64,000 nt of DNA from Byssochlamys sp. IMV 00236 (taxonomy: Eukaryota; Ascomycota; Eurotiomycetes; Eurotiales; Thermoascaceae): positions 124,001 to 188,000 of the forward strand of contig MSJH02000657.1 in assembly GCA_001931875.2 (NCBI GenBank), given 5' to 3'. Numbering within the stretch: position 1 is the stretch's first letter; each line of letters opens with the position of its first letter. The translations under genes were made by a program, and so were the position numbers. Positions 10,795 to 22,874 of the stretch are shown piece after piece. The notes below the pieces were generated by a model. It was not told the DNA's origin. It saw only the letters and a list, made by a program, of their open reading frames with translations, and did no database searches.

Positions 10795-12084
10795 CGTGAC
10801 CAGGATTCAATCGAATCAGGAGAAGTCAAGAGTCAATTAGTCGAGAAGAGGAAGAGTATAGAAACAAGGTAAAGCCGTTGTAGTACCAATCAGGGATCCT
10901 TGTTTCTATGGCGGTCACAAGACGAGGGTAAAACAAGAAAAGCTGGCTTGGGATAGGATGAGACAGGATAGGAAAGAAAGTATGTTCTACGGCGCCAGAC
11001 ACGAGGCGATCTATACAGAGCAGCGTTGATTTCGAGGCAATTCGAGTAGGACAAAGCGGACGACTTCTCCTGCTTTTTATCTCTCCCAGCAAGGCGTCCT
11101 TGAACGGCAGGAAGAGCAACAACCAACATGGACAAACGATCAGGGGGAGGGAAATACCATAATTAATATTAATACCATATAAGATGTTCATCCTTGTTGT
11201 CCAGCCCGATCGGGACTTCCCGGTGCGATGACGTCGAGCCGGTACAGGATGATACGCAAATATGATAGGAAATTCATCAAAATCCGCGCCAAGAGAGACA
11301 AACAGGCTGTAATTTTGTGACGATCGAATAAATTACACCCCTGATTGGCCTGTGGAAGAGGGGACGCTACTCCGGCCGGCCGCAAATGCCAAGTCGCGCA
11401 CCAACTGGCCATTCACAATTTCTCTTATATTGTTGATCGCTGCGCTCGCCGCTCCCCGGAAAACCGCACAAACACATGCTCCTATACTGACCGGACTGAT
11501 TGGATAACCAGTCCAACATCCCCTCGCTGAGGAGGACAGTGAAATCCTTGCAAAGTCGGGGTAGATACGGCGATCCCTACTCGATCTTTAACCCGGAGTA
11601 AAGTCCTCCGTTCAGCACAGACATACATGCATATGCATATTACTCTATCTAGTACCAGAAGGACGGTTATCGTCAGCGGCGGTGATATAAAACGGGCCTG
11701 TCGCTGGAGGGTAGTACGTATTCATAGGAACCTAGAATGCGTTCGGGAAAGGGTCCTCAGCTAATAAGATAACGATATCCACACATGGCTATACTCCAAT
11801 TTCTCCCTGCTTGCATCTACCCCCGACGCGGTATTATTGCAGGGGACGGGACTGGGGTAAACCGAGAATATTGAGTCTAGCCTCATCGCGGATACTACAC
11901 GAGGAAATATACATTCAAACACAGGTGGGAAGCAAACACAGAGAGACGTAGATTGATTACTGTGTGGCGATTACTTATCTATACAGCGCAGAAAACAAAC
12001 TGCCAACAGTGGAAGATACAAAAAGATCAGAAGACAAAAGCCCCTCTTAAAAACCCAGACAAAACAAGAGAGAACATACGTCGC

Positions 12085-12105
12085 ATGTATGTATGTATGT
12101 ATGTG
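12085..12105. repeat. GTAT microsatellite
   Basis: Short tandem run of ATGT/GTAT units just downstream of the tRNA gene on the minus strand, visible by eye. Confidence 0.8.
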
Positions 12106-12130
12106 TATATACAAATAAGGGTTCGATGGG

Positions 12131-12142
12131 AAAAAAAAAAAC
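12131..12142 (-). terminator. RNA polymerase III T-run terminator
   Basis: Immediately 3' of the tRNA on the minus strand there is TTTTTG followed by an 11-T run, the usual Pol III stop. Confidence 0.75.
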
Positions 12143-12154
12143 AAAAAGTTTAAT

Positions 12155-12242
12155 CGACCAACGCAGGATTCGAACCTGCGATCTTCCGCATGCGAGGTTA
12201 AAGAACCGGAAACGGATGCCTTATCCACTAGGCCAGTTGGCC
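12155..12242 (-). tRNA. tRNA-Arg(CCG) with a 15-nt intron
   Basis: On the minus strand the 88-nt sequence folds as a cloverleaf. The acceptor GGCCAAC pairs with GTTGGTC (discriminator G). The D stem is GCC/GGC. The anticodon stem TCCGT pairs with GCGGA, and the T arm GCAGG-TTCGAAT-CCTGC is canonical. Loop bases are T T C C G G, so the anticodon is CCG (Arg, CGG codons). An intron of about 15 nt lies one base 3' of the anticodon (12191-12205), the standard nuclear position. A T-run follows. CCA is not encoded, as expected for a eukaryote. Confidence 0.92.
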
Positions 12243-12894
12243 GGGCTAGTTGACGGATAAATTCCGAAAAGGTTCTATGAAGCAGACTTCTGTGAAAGAT
12301 TATCAAAATGTATGTACATACATACAGTACAAACGATCTAACTTACCTCGTGGATATGTGTGATGCTTCCATGCGGATAGACCCTGTTAAATAGGTTTTA
12401 GTATAGAGATAGGAGAAATTCAACGGATTGGAAATAATATGCTATGCCATGGGATCTACTAAGATGTGGTTGGGCAAGATTAAGGAGTCGAAGTGCCTAT
12501 GGGTTCTGTCAGTCGAACTCACACTGGCTATCCAAGCCTGACTCACCCAGTACGTCAGCTTGGACTTATTGCAGTAATCAACTAGTCGGGAGTAGGGTCT
12601 GTTGAGATCGTAATCCTTGATATTCCTATTCTGACTACGCGTAGTATATAGCATATAGCATATAGTAGGTATATGGTTCATAGTATAGTAGCGATATAAA
12701 ACTAGGCACAATGAAGTGAAGATATCCATACACAAAAATGAACACCCTTATACCATATCCCCCGTATGCTATTTATCAACATTCATTTCCCCAGCCTTCA
12801 TACGTTAACCCCATAGTAATCTTTTGGTCGCCTAGTGCCGTTGCATTCCTCCAGTGCGTAGTCACTCTCCTTTGGGTGCCCACACTGTACCAGC
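12243..12894. other. Intergenic, no gene seen
   Basis: About 650 bp between the tRNA and the beta-propeller gene. It has a short ATATAGC-type repeat at 12645-12670. No supported coding. Confidence 0.45.
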
Positions 12895-15098
12895 CTACTC
12901 GAGGTACTCATTGGGCATGTAGAGCGGCATCGAGTCCTCCCAAATGGTGTCCGTGAGCAGCTTTTTATTGGAGCCATCGTAGTCCATAACCATGATTTGG
13001 CCGTAGGGCTGGAAGGTGTTGTCGTACAACGCACTCTCGTCCTTGAAGCCGTACATGCCGGTGCTCCACATGATGCGGCCGTCCTGAGACCACACCGCAC
13101 TGAGACAAACAGTCAATATTTCCTTGCCAGAGGGGAGACACTGAGAAAGGGGATCGGGTTTAGGGGTAACTCACTGAGCGTCGTTGGCCAAGCTGTCCGT
13201 CACCCTCGTCAGCTCCGAGCCGTCAGGGCGGATAGTATAGACATCGAAGCGATCCGCGTACCAGCGGCTACCGTAAGATGCGGTCCAGTTGTTGTTACGG
13301 GTGAAGACAATGCGCTCACCATCTGGCGACCAGCCGGGCGTGTTGTCCCAGCCCAAGGTGAGTCGGGTGGTTTCACCGGTTGTGAAGTTGAGGACTTGCA
13401 AGCCTTCCGGCGCGCCGGTCTCGCGATTCCAGAGACGATAGACGATGGCCGAGCCGTCAGGAGACCAGCTGGGGAAGCCGGCATTGTCAACCCAGTCGGT
13501 CAGGTTCGTGTGGGAGCTGCCGTTGGCGAAAGTGCGGTAGATGGCAGCGGAGCTTTCAGTGCGCGTTGCAAACCACGCACCGAAGCCGACAACTAGCTCT
13601 GTACCATCTGAATTCCACGAGGGCTGGAAGGCGCCCGCTTGACCCTCATTGAGCATCTCAACTTCGGTGGAATTGTTGATCGAGTAAATGGCATACGAGT
13701 CGAGCGCCTGGACCACGTCCGTATAGCCCGGCGACGAGGTCACTAGGGATCCATTGGCGCTTCCTAACACCTTCTGTGTCGTCGCGATACGGTTGACGGC
13801 CGTGTTGTGCATGGGGAAAACGTCCACGTAGCGGTATTCCCAGTCGTCGTCAAAGCTCCATAGTTTCAGCTCGGCCGCCTGCTGCGTCCAATTGAAGACA
13901 CTGTAGACGATCTTAGAGCCGTCGGGAGACCATGAGGGGTCTCGTAGGTTGGTCAGGTTGAACGCTTTGTGTGTTTTGTCGGGGACGGTATAATGTATGC
14001 CCTCCAGAGGCCCAGCCTTGATCAGGTAGCCGATGTTACTGGAATTGCCAATGTAGTGCTGACCGACCTTGGGGTAATCGCCAACGGTGTGAGCGACGAT
14101 GTTCTTACCGGTGGCTACATCGACGCTATAGATCTGCGCAGTGACGGCCTCTTGCTGGGTGGAGACTCCATGAGAACCGTAGGTGTCCTCCGTCGTCATA
14201 TTGTTATAGATAATGCGCTTCCCATCCGCCGACCACTGGGGAGTGCCCAACGAATAGCCGCTCTGGTGTAGCAGCGCGCGGAAATCGCTGCCATTCGGGC
14301 GGATCACATATAGACCCAGGCTCTGGGTATGTTCCCAGCCAACGCCCTCGCTGTGACCTGTCCAGTCGGTGTTGCGGTCGGAAGTAAAGGCGAGCCATTC
14401 GCCATCGGGGGACCATGCAGGGCGAAAATGTCCGGACGGCCAGATGTTGCTGGTGCGCGTGGTCGCGGTGTCAGTCAGGTTGTATGCGCGGTTGGTCTTC
14501 AGGTCCTTAACCCAGATGTTGGTCGTATAATTGCCCTTCGTCGACACGTACGCAACCTTACTCCCGTCTGGTGACAGTACGCCCACATCCTCGACGTGGT
14601 TCGTAGCCACCAGGAGCTGGAGCCCCGTGCCATCCGGCCGCACCCTATACAAGTCCGACTGTCCAGGGGCGCGGCGCTCGCTGGTGAAGACAATCCACTG
14701 GCCATCCTGCGACCACGAAGCGTGGTAGTCGAATGCGTGAGTTTGGTTTGCCATCAGCTTTGTCGCATTGCTGCCGTCTGCGTTTGCGATCCATAGCTGC
14801 GAGCCAGAGGGTCCGATACGGTTCACTGTCAGGCCGTCAGTATATGTCTTTCTTCCTGCACCAAAACTCCACGGACAATCGAGTGATACTCACTATAAAA
14901 GATGCCCTTCTTGCCCTCGATTGGCGTGCGGCGCGAGAGCACGGGGGCATCTTGTATCACCGGTGTGGCAGCGCGCTTCGCATAGGGGCAGCTCGCGGCA
15001 GCAGCAGCAACATTACCACGCTCTGCGTAAGGGCAGCTGGCGGCAGCAGAGCCAGCCACGAGTGCAGCAAATGCAACAATAGCCGCGGAAATGCGCAT
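12895..15098 (-). CDS. Secreted beta-propeller protein (PD40/TolB-like repeats)
   Basis: Three exons in phase: 15098-14894, 14825-13175, 13099-12895, giving 686 aa. The N-terminus MRISAAIVAFAALVAGSAAA is a signal peptide. It is followed by two copies of an SCPYA-[E/K]-R peptide separated by an Ala stretch; the second ends in KR, a possible Kex2 site. The rest consists of PD40 (WD40-like) blades with the repeating motif WSxDGxxIVFTS. I count about nine (WSQDGQWIVF, LSPDGSKVAY, WSPDGEWLAF, WSADGKRIIY, WSPDGSKIVY, WNSDGTELVV, WSPDGSAIVY, WSPDGERIVF, WSQDGRIMW). There are many N-x-S/T sites. It is probably an extracellular binding or hydrolase-associated propeller, as in the N-terminal domain of dipeptidyl-peptidases, but no peptidase domain is present. 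Substrate unknown. Confidence 0.85.
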
Positions 15099-16224
15099 CT
15101 TGTCTTTTCCCAGGGTGGAGATCAACACAGGCAGTCGCCATTGTAGATCCGAAGGAGAAGATCGACTTATATATAGACAGTCATATAAATATATCGATCT
15201 AATCCTTTGCCTCGGACACTTTCCTCTTCGCTCCCCCACTCTTCAGACCTTTCTGTTCATCATGAACTGCGCCTGTCTTCAGCACGGTTACTTGAGAGAC
15301 CCGTGGGACTCGAGTATATCGAATCGCTCGTCGGGACATTCCAGGTCAGAATGACGCAGCAACGGCTACTGCCCACCAAGATGAGTCTAATTTGAATTTT
15401 AAGATAGTTGAGTGGTATGATGAGGCCTGTTAGTTTTATTAACCATCCAGTCGGCCGTTATAAGATTGCAACTTAGAAAAGCAAAGGATAAGTGTCGAGC
15501 TGGAAACAGAAGAGATCGGCGTGCTAAATAAAGTTCTCCCACAGCTCGGTCACTTTTCCCTAATTGATACAAGTTTAGACGGTGCTTTCTGCTCCATTCA
15601 TCGACAATGATCTCTTTTATCTCCGACCTCGCAACTCCTGCCAAGTCTTTAGCATCTATTAAGCAGGAAATAATCTCTCAAGGCCAAGAGATTAGAAAAA
15701 AAGAAAAAGAAAAAGAAAAAGAAAAAAAGAAAGGCGGCATAGCCTCGGATTTGCGACGCCAATTAGATAGGATTATTCGGAAGTCTTTTGGAACTAGCGC
15801 AGTGGAGGAAACACTGCCTGGTTTCATCAGCTCAACTTCCAAAACATTCTGGTAGGATGCTTGATACGTATCTAGTCCTTTTCAGCCTTGAAGAGTGGTC
15901 TGAATTTGGGTGCAGATGACACGCCAGTCATCATTGCCCAACTTATCTAGCAATGGTCTGTAACTAGTTATCATTTCCTGCTTCTACTGACCAATCTAGA
16001 TTTCAAGTCTCCCAACGCCATGCCCATGCTGAAACGCCTATTCATCGTCTATTCATTTCCTCCAGCATATCCGTTACCGACATTATTCCCTTCCCCTGCC
16101 TGTGCGCCCAATCAGTCATTAGAGGTCATCAACACGTGGCTGTGCTGCAAATCGCAGATATATCCAATCTGTCTCAACCGAAAAGGAGGACCCTGTGCGT
16201 CAGTGGGAATATAGCTCATCCAAT
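15099..16224. other. Intergenic with one small doubtful ORF
   Basis: About 1.1 kb. A plus-strand frame from ATG 15607 to 15855 (82 aa) contains a lysine/glutamate run from a (GAAAAA)n microsatellite at about 15695-15730 and ends DRIIRKSFG...FW. It may be a relic or chance frame. TATA-like ATATATA stretches near 15175-15195 lie 80-100 bp upstream of the beta-propeller start and could be its promoter. Confidence 0.4.
15695..15732. repeat. GAAAAA microsatellite
   Basis: Tandem AAGAAA units, purine-only, inside the small frame at 15607-15855. Confidence 0.85.
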
Positions 16225-17829
16225 TCAGCGTTGACGGACATCAGGCTGAACGTTCTCGACACGCCCTTGCAGGAGCACCGTTCCGCGTTCGAGGTCGTCT
16301 TGTTCTTCGTCTGCAGGGTCCTTTGCAACCTCCGCGTGGTTAGTATCTGATACAGGTTCCACTTCGATCTTCCTGTTGTTTTCTCGTGCGACTGCGACAT
16401 AGATCGCACTGCCCAGGATCAACCCTGAACCTGCCCAGCTGGCTGCCGACGGTGTGCTGTTCCATATCACTTTATCGTAGAACAGAGCGAAGAGCATCTG
16501 CGTGTATACCATTGACGTAGCGCGCGACCCGTGGCCAGAAGAACTATGAGCCCGCACTGACTGTCCCGGCTTTGGAGGAGGTACATATGCCAGACCGGCC
16601 GTCAGAAGGAACTGGAGAACAAATCCAGCGACCCCCAGCCCTAGGAGAAGCATCCATTCTGTCATGTTTCCCGGTAAACGGAAGTTGGTCGACGGAATGA
16701 CTAGTATAGCCACAACCGACACAATTGTTGTCCACGTAGAGAAGTAAGTTACGCTGACGAGGGCATGGGCTCTTGTTCCGATCCAGCGTATCGTGGTATA
16801 TGCGCATGCCGCACCTAGCACCCCGACCAGGGAAACAAGAACAGCTAGCATGTGGTGGTACGCGTCAACGGGCTGCGGCTCCCCAGTGTCTGCAGATGCA
16901 TTGCCCTCGTCAGGACTAACATCGGCAGATGTCGAACCCTGACCAAACGGCTGTGCTATCAAGACAACCCCTAGCAACGACACGATACCCGCCAGCTGTT
17001 GCTTTCGAGTGAAAGGCTCATTGGGCATAAGAAACGAGCAAGCATAACAAGCCACGATAGGTGACAGGAAGGTTAGCACTGTTGCTTCCGAGAGCGGCAT
17101 GTACAGCATCGCATAATAGATGCCAAACACACCGAAGAACCCACCAAAAGCACGCAGGACCAACGGCCAGCGGACTTCGCGTGTCCCCAGAGGATGAGGT
17201 ACCTTAGCGTACCACATGTACGCATAGCTGGCTATAGCCGTTATCGACATACGGGCGAAAAGAATCTATGTACACTGATTAGACATTATTACGGTCAATT
17301 TGATTGGGGGAATACAGCGGCTGACCTGAAAGGGATCCATGCCCTTCCCATGAGCGCCGTCGATCTCCAGAAGCCGTGTCATGACGTTCATGGACGCACC
17401 AAAAAACTGAGAGAGCATCACCATTATCATCCCCTTGTATTGTAGCCAGGCCGTCCATAGTATGCCTCTCCACGTCGTCGGCGGAGTAACATAGTGGGCT
17501 TCGAACTCGGACCCTGCGGGGGAGGGAGAGCGGAGCAATGGCACATCGCACCGCGGCGCATTCACTATCCGTCCAGAATACACAGAGAGGTCGGAGTAGA
17601 GTGAGTCTGTTGAGGGTCGAAAGCTATTGGCAAGAGGGACGCCCAAGTGCTGGACGTCATCCCGTTTATTGGATGGCCGATCCTCGACGATCCCAGTGCT
17701 AGGAATCTGGGGATAGTAGTCTTTATGCTTGTCATTGTTTTCATCCTCTGTCGCTGTCATGATCCCTGGTAGTGCTGATGGGATCCCCGCAATCGCCTGA
17801 TTCTCCTGTGAGCTGTCCGGTGTAGCCAT
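16225..17829 (-). CDS. EamA-type drug/metabolite transporter (SLC35G-like)
   Basis: Two exons: 17829-17326 and 17265-16225, giving 514 aa. The first about 115 residues are polar (cytosolic). Then come roughly ten hydrophobic segments in two EamA repeats, for example YKGMIMVMLSQFFGASMNVM, FGVFGIYYAMLYMPLSEA and VLTFLSPIVACYACSFLMP in the first half and the matching AACAYTTIRWIGTRAHALVS and YFSTWTTIVSVVAILVIPS in the second. FxxxxYAMxYMPLSEATVLTFLSPI is typical of the fungal SLC35G/YMR253C-like branch, whose substrates are mostly unknown. The C-terminus is polar and acidic. The intron 17266-17325 has a normal GTCAGC donor and ATAG acceptor. Confidence 0.85.
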
Positions 17830-18399
17830 GAGCTCTGCCTATATTTTAAGTAAAAATAAAAAGGACAGGAGATCAAGTTAAAATAAGAAAGTATTTCAGA
17901 CTTTGGAGAGACGCCAGCGTCCGAATGATCCCGTTGGACGTTCTTGAATAGCGGCACGCGACAGTCTGTTGGCTGGGCGTCACAGAGTGAATAGAGGATG
18001 ACAGGAGAATGGGAAGAACACAGAAGAAAGACAAGACAAGAGGCCTGTCTAGGTCCCTGAAGGCCATCCGAGCCTACCGACGCAGGCTGTCTGGCAGCCA
18101 TTCGTTAGTGGATATTTAACCGTAGAATCCAATATCACATTTTGCATTTAGTACTCGCAGATGAATGAGGGGAACCAACCATGACGTTGGCTTGACAGCC
18201 TCTTTTCCGGCGGGTAATAATGGGTAATAATAGCGCTATTTCTCGGGCGGATATCTTTCCTACCGGAGAAACTCTTCAATTCTAAATACGATGTCCTTCT
18301 AGTAAACCGAGACTCTCTTCCAAGACCACTTTTGTATCTCAATAGATAGACGCCCTACTAGGCGTATGAGGGCCTGCTATAATTATACCGCGTATCTAA
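17830..18399. other. Intergenic between transporter 5' end and utp25 3' end
   Basis: 570 bp with no supported gene. The 17,830-18,100 part is the likely transporter promoter and leader. From 18,230 it is AT-rich 3' region of utp25. Confidence 0.45.
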
Positions 18400-20794
18400 T
18401 TACACAAAGGTGAATGTGTCTCCGCCCTTCTCTCGTAGCATATTCCCGATCCTCTTCGTTCCGACGATCCGTTCCAGCTTGAGAGCATCCCATTTGGAGA
18501 AAATAGCACGCACGCCAGTGTCCGCGGCCTCAGAAACACTGGCCGGGTCCAGCCCAAGATAGCCTACAATCTCTCCCCAGAAGACCGGGTTTTCTGGCAC
18601 TCCATACATGATCACGCGCTTCACGCCTCGAATCCGATATCGTCGGAAGTGGTGCGCACGCTCTGTGTACAGCAAAACAGACTGTCGACCATTCAGGAAG
18701 TGGGTGCGAGCACGTGCGACATCCCGGACAGATGTATATTCAGAGATGGCTCCGAACGAGACATTCGTTGTCTGGGACGAGGTAGCAAAGTGATTGCGTA
18801 CGCGGACAAAGTCCAGATATGAGGGAATAAAGATCAACGTTCCCGACCCGTTGCCCTTTCCTCTTCCAGTGATGTTTTTGACAAGCGAAGAGAGGATGGC
18901 AGTAGTGAAGTACTTGAATCGCGCGTCAGGATCCTTCACCGGAGAGAGACTGTCAAACCGCGAAAACGTCTGCTTGACAGGGACGGGCAGCGGGACCTCA
19001 GTGATAGCACCGGGATAAGCAGCCGTAAGCTTGACCTTGCCGGCCACATTCTGCATATGCGAGGTGAACAGAGAGTTTATTTCCGGAGTGACGAAGGCTG
19101 ATAATACGATAGTCTGCCGGAGCTGGCGGGCGTGATTGTCGAGATACCACGATCGCACACGACTGAAATCACAACCGTGCGCCTCCCGGGGTTGCAAGTT
19201 GAGGTGCTGAAAGATGTATTCCATGTGATCCCAGTTCTGCATAAGAAGCGCATCGGCATGGTCAACAATGACCAATTCGATGGAAGACAAGAAATCATAA
19301 TCCCTCTTCTTCTCACTATAACGGTGTCAGTAGGAGCCTCGAACAGAGGGGCCAGAGAACTTACTCTGCTTGGTCCATAACCGTACGGAGACCCAAAGGA
19401 CTCGCGAGAATGACATCTGAGTTGTAGAACTGCGCAAAGTACTTAACAGTCTTCCGGGTGAACTTCAAACCTAACCGGAACATGTCATCGTCGTTTCCCC
19501 CGAAGAGTTCTCTGAAGTCTTCCGTCTTGTCCTCAAAAGATGCATGTTCGGGTGCAGAGAACCCATCCAGAAACCGCTTCTTGTTCTCTTGCTGTTCCGG
19601 TTGATACAGCTTGGTGATCGAGTCCATCACCCGGACGCAGGCCTGCCGGGTAGGCAGGATGTATAGCACCTTTGGCCTGGTAAAACCCTGGTCTCGTAGA
19701 TCGAGATCCTCGTCTTGTTCCTTTGAAGCACGAGCATTGTTCTTGATGACACGGTCTCTAGTCTTGAGAACATGATTAAGGGCGTGGAGACTTAGTAGAT
19801 CACGCAGGTGACTGGAATTTGATGGCGTCCTCGCTCCAAAAAGGATATCTTTGTAGTTGAAAATGTAAGGTGCAAGATTCTGAGCCTGACCTTCAAATTT
19901 GGGTACCAGCTCTGAAGCAGGCGCCACTAGTTTCTTTTTGAGCTGCAGACGGGTCAGCATTCTTGATCCAGCTCTGTTGCAGATTAACGTACCTTTACGC
20001 TACCTATGTCTCGTAGGGTGGAAGGTAGATGTTCCTCTTTCCCCCCGGTTTCAGGCGTGCTGTACGCCAGTCTGAAGTCATCCGGGAGCAGTTTCTTGCT
20101 GGAGTGCCATCGGTTCTCGGACACAGCTTGCAGCCTCTTTGCAAGCTCACTCTCGTCTGGGTTTGCGAAATGAGTCTCGAAGGGATCGCTCGCTGCTCTA
20201 CAGTTAGTACCACGAGTAAGATACACTAGGATCATCGGGACAATTCTAACCATCTTCATCATCGTCCACGCCCTCGTCATCAGCCTCTCCCGGTCCAACG
20301 TTTTCGTCCTCAGAAATGTCTCCATCTTTGGCGGCATCGTCTTCCAGTTGGTCATCCTCGTTTTCAGGGACATCTTCCAAGACAGCCGCCTCGGTTACTT
20401 CATCGTCTTTATGACCAAGCTTTCTCTTTTTGCGAGCAGGTCCCTTGGAACCCGAACTTGATCCTGCATTGAGCAGTTGTAGGAGTGCGTTGTATGGGCG
20501 TTCCTTAGATTGTTCCTCCTCCTCCTCGCTATCGGATGATACGTCGTCAGCAGACGCTACATCCTCTATTTCGTCCTCCTCAGGCACGCCATTCTGCTCA
20601 TCAGACTCATCTCCCGATCTGCAATGTTGTCAGTCGACTTCTCTGTAGACATTCTGGCGGGCTGGCGTGGATACTCACGGTAGCTCGGCCACCCGCGAAG
20701 TTTCGAAAGCGTTTTTCCTGCTGTGAAATGAACCACCACGTCCTCTTCCACGGCCCCGGGCCTGTCTGGCGCCTCTACCGCGTGCTGGAGCCAT
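18400..20794 (-). CDS. utp25: U3 snoRNP-associated protein Utp25
   Basis: Component of the small-subunit processome required for early 18S pre-rRNA cleavages in the nucleolus; a DEAD-box-like fold without a complete helicase motif set. Five exons in phase: 20794-20679, 20618-20251, 20195-19993, 19942-19365, 19315-18400, giving 726 aa. The N-terminus is RG-rich ([10 protein letters not shown], then RGRGRGRGG), and a long acidic Asp/Glu region (about 20580-20250) follows, typical of the family. The Utp25 body contains [46 protein letters not shown] (degenerate DEAD position), RQTIVLSAF and [15 protein letters not shown]. It is divergent with eIF3f across a 252-bp promoter, which suggests co-regulation of ribosome production and translation. 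Confidence 0.92.
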
Positions 20795-21046
20795 TATTTG
20801 CAGTTGTTGCTGAGCGCGAGCGATGGTCGCGAACTTTTTCGCTGATCGGGGGTAGCGGCGTTATCTTATCTTAGCGTGAAATTTCGTCTGCGCGCACACA
20901 CAATTCGAGCCTCTCAGGAACCACGTCGCCGCAAACCCCAGCGGGCGGAAAGATTGGAGCCACTCTCCACGACAAGAAGAAGAGCCTGTCCGTCTGTATC
21001 TCCCACCGCGAGAGACAGACGTATCTATCCAACCCATCTGCCCAGC
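20795..21046. promoter_or_regulatory. Shared divergent promoter utp25/eIF3f
   Basis: The two start codons point away from each other 252 bp apart. The interval is GC-rich, without a TATA box on either strand, as expected for housekeeping promoters. Confidence 0.6.
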
Positions 21047-22204
21047 ATGGCCGTCACCGACTCCTTCCTCCATCTCGCGCGGCCTCTAGGCCCTGTGGCA
21101 GTGGGGTCTGCACCGACAACCGCCCCTCTGAACGTTGTCATCCAGCCCCAGGTATGATTACGATCGCTTTCCCCTCAGAAGATTCTTGATGGCTAACTGG
21201 ATTTTCTAGGCTATCTTCTCTATCCTCGACCATTCCCTCCGCCGAAATGCCGACCAGGAGCGTGTGATTGGAACCCTGTTGGGAACCAGGTCCGAAGATG
21301 GTACCGAGGTCGAAATCCGCAGCTGCTTCGCTGTCGGTCATACGGAAACGACGGACCAGGTCGAGGTCGATATGGAATATCAGAAGCAGATGCTTGCTCT
21401 GCACTTGAAGGCGAACCCAAAGGAGGTCCTTGTCGGGTGGTACGCCACCTCGTCTGAGTTGAACACATTTTCCGCTTTGATCCAGAACTTCTACGGCGGA
21501 CAGGGCGACGGTACATGGCCGCACCCTGCTGTTCATCTGACTGTGTCGACGGAGCCTGGCAAGGATATCGAGACCCGTGCATATATCTCTGCTCCTGTCG
21601 GCGTTACTGCCGAGAGAGCAGCCGACAGCGCTGCCTTCATCCCCGTTCCCCACGAGATCAGATATGGCGAGGCCGAGAAGAGCGGTCTGGAGGCCATTGC
21701 GACTGCCAAGGACAACGAGGAGCGTACAGCCAGCATCTTTACGGATATTGAGGCTCTGGAGCGTGCTGTTGAGGAGGTCCTTGGCATGATTGACCGTGTT
21801 TCCCGATATGTCGAGTCTGTCATCGATGAGGAGGCTCCTGCTTCAACGGCACTGGGCCAGTTCCTGCTCAACACTCTTGCCTTGGCTCCCAAGGCTGAGC
21901 CTGCTGACATTGAGCGTGACTTGTATGTTTCCCTTGCCTCTGGCTTCTGGACATCTATTATAGTCCCAATACTGACATATATTACAGCAACAACCACATC
22001 CAGGATGTGCTCGTTGTCTCTTACCTCGCCAACACCATCCGCACACAGATGGAGCTGTCTAACCGACTAGCAACCGCACAGCTGACCCTTGGTCCCGGCG
22101 AAGGTGCTGCAGAGTCTGGCCAGCGTGGTGGCCAGAGAGGTAAGGGCGGTCGAGGAGGCCAGCAGCGCAACCAGGAACGGGGTGCGGAGGAGGCTCGTGC
22201 TTGA
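21047..22204 (+). CDS. Eukaryotic translation initiation factor 3 subunit F (eIF3f)
   Basis: MPN-domain subunit of eIF3, which recruits the 40S subunit and mRNA. Exons: 21047-21151, 21210-21922, 21988-22204 (344 aa). After a short leader, the Mov34/MPN domain spans about residues 25-165: [38 protein letters not shown], then [19 protein letters not shown]. The JAMM metal motif H-x-H...D is absent, as is normal for eIF3f. The MitMem_reg C-terminal half follows ([40 protein letters not shown]). The end is RGG-rich, an Aspergillus-like feature. Confidence 0.95.
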
Positions 22205-22874
22205 AGAGAAGGAGAGAGGAGTATAATTATTACTACTCATTGATAGTGTGCGGGCTCGTCCCGTTCCAGGCCTTTTTTGCGAAAGGCCTGGCCCTCCTGG
22301 TCAACTTGTTATCCGTTTGCTTTTTTTTTCTGGCATTGCATTTTTGCTAGGGCGGCAAAAAGCATGGCGTATCGGAGTCATCTGGCCTTGTTCAGACCGA
22401 AAGGAGGAGAGGGAGAGAGTGAGAGAGAATCATGCCCTTTTGTCTGGCTGGATCAGAGGGAGCTATTCTCTCGAGAAAACCCGCTGTAAAAGCTAAAAGA
22501 AAAGAAAAAGGGACCGCCCGCCACTTTTATGAAGCAACGGCAAAACTGCCAATCTCGATGAAATGAACAGGAAATGAGCTAGCTAGATAATCTCCGATTC
22601 CGTTTCCCACTGTTGTATGTAGAAGATGGGTTTCTGTCATGGTAGATATATATGTATGCATTCTGACCCTAGTCAAGCTGCCTTTCACGAGCATTTCCCA
22701 TATGATTTCTGCCCAGTTAAAAGATGAAGAGCACCCCAAAGACAAAAACCGCCCATCCTGAAATCTAAATGACAATAGGAACCACCGAAACGCCACTGCG
22801 ATGCAAAATCGGTAATAAAAAAAGACACGAGCCCGACAGTCGACCCCCAGATCAACTCGACATTACTCTTCCTT
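22205..22874. other. 3' intergenic region, convergent genes
   Basis: 670 bp between the stop codons of eIF3f (+) and TAF13 (-). It contains an inverted repeat at about 22266-22290 (CCAGGCC-TTTTTTGCGAAA-GGCCTGG), a possible hairpin in the eIF3f 3' UTR. No gene seen. Confidence 0.5.
22265..22291 (+). terminator. Hairpin in eIF3f 3' UTR
   Basis: A perfect 7-8 bp inverted repeat (CCAGGCCT ... AGGCCTGG) around a T-rich loop, 60 bp past the eIF3f stop. It may aid 3' end formation or RNA stability. Fungal genes do not use such hairpins as classical terminators, so the role is uncertain. Confidence 0.4.

Larger units (their letters stand above)
10795..12154. other. Long intergenic / probable 5' leader region
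   Basis: About 1.36 kb upstream of the minus-strand DUF7730 gene. Many short frames occur on both strands but none shows family-like protein. Features are pyrimidine-rich stretches on the minus strand just upstream of 10794, a CATATGCATATT element near 11630, and a (GTAT)n run at 12085-12105. It is probably promoter plus leader. Confidence 0.4.

Noticed and set aside
12997..13596. 199-aa plus-strand frame inside the beta-propeller gene
   Set aside because: Antisense shadow of a GC-rich coding region with no family motif.
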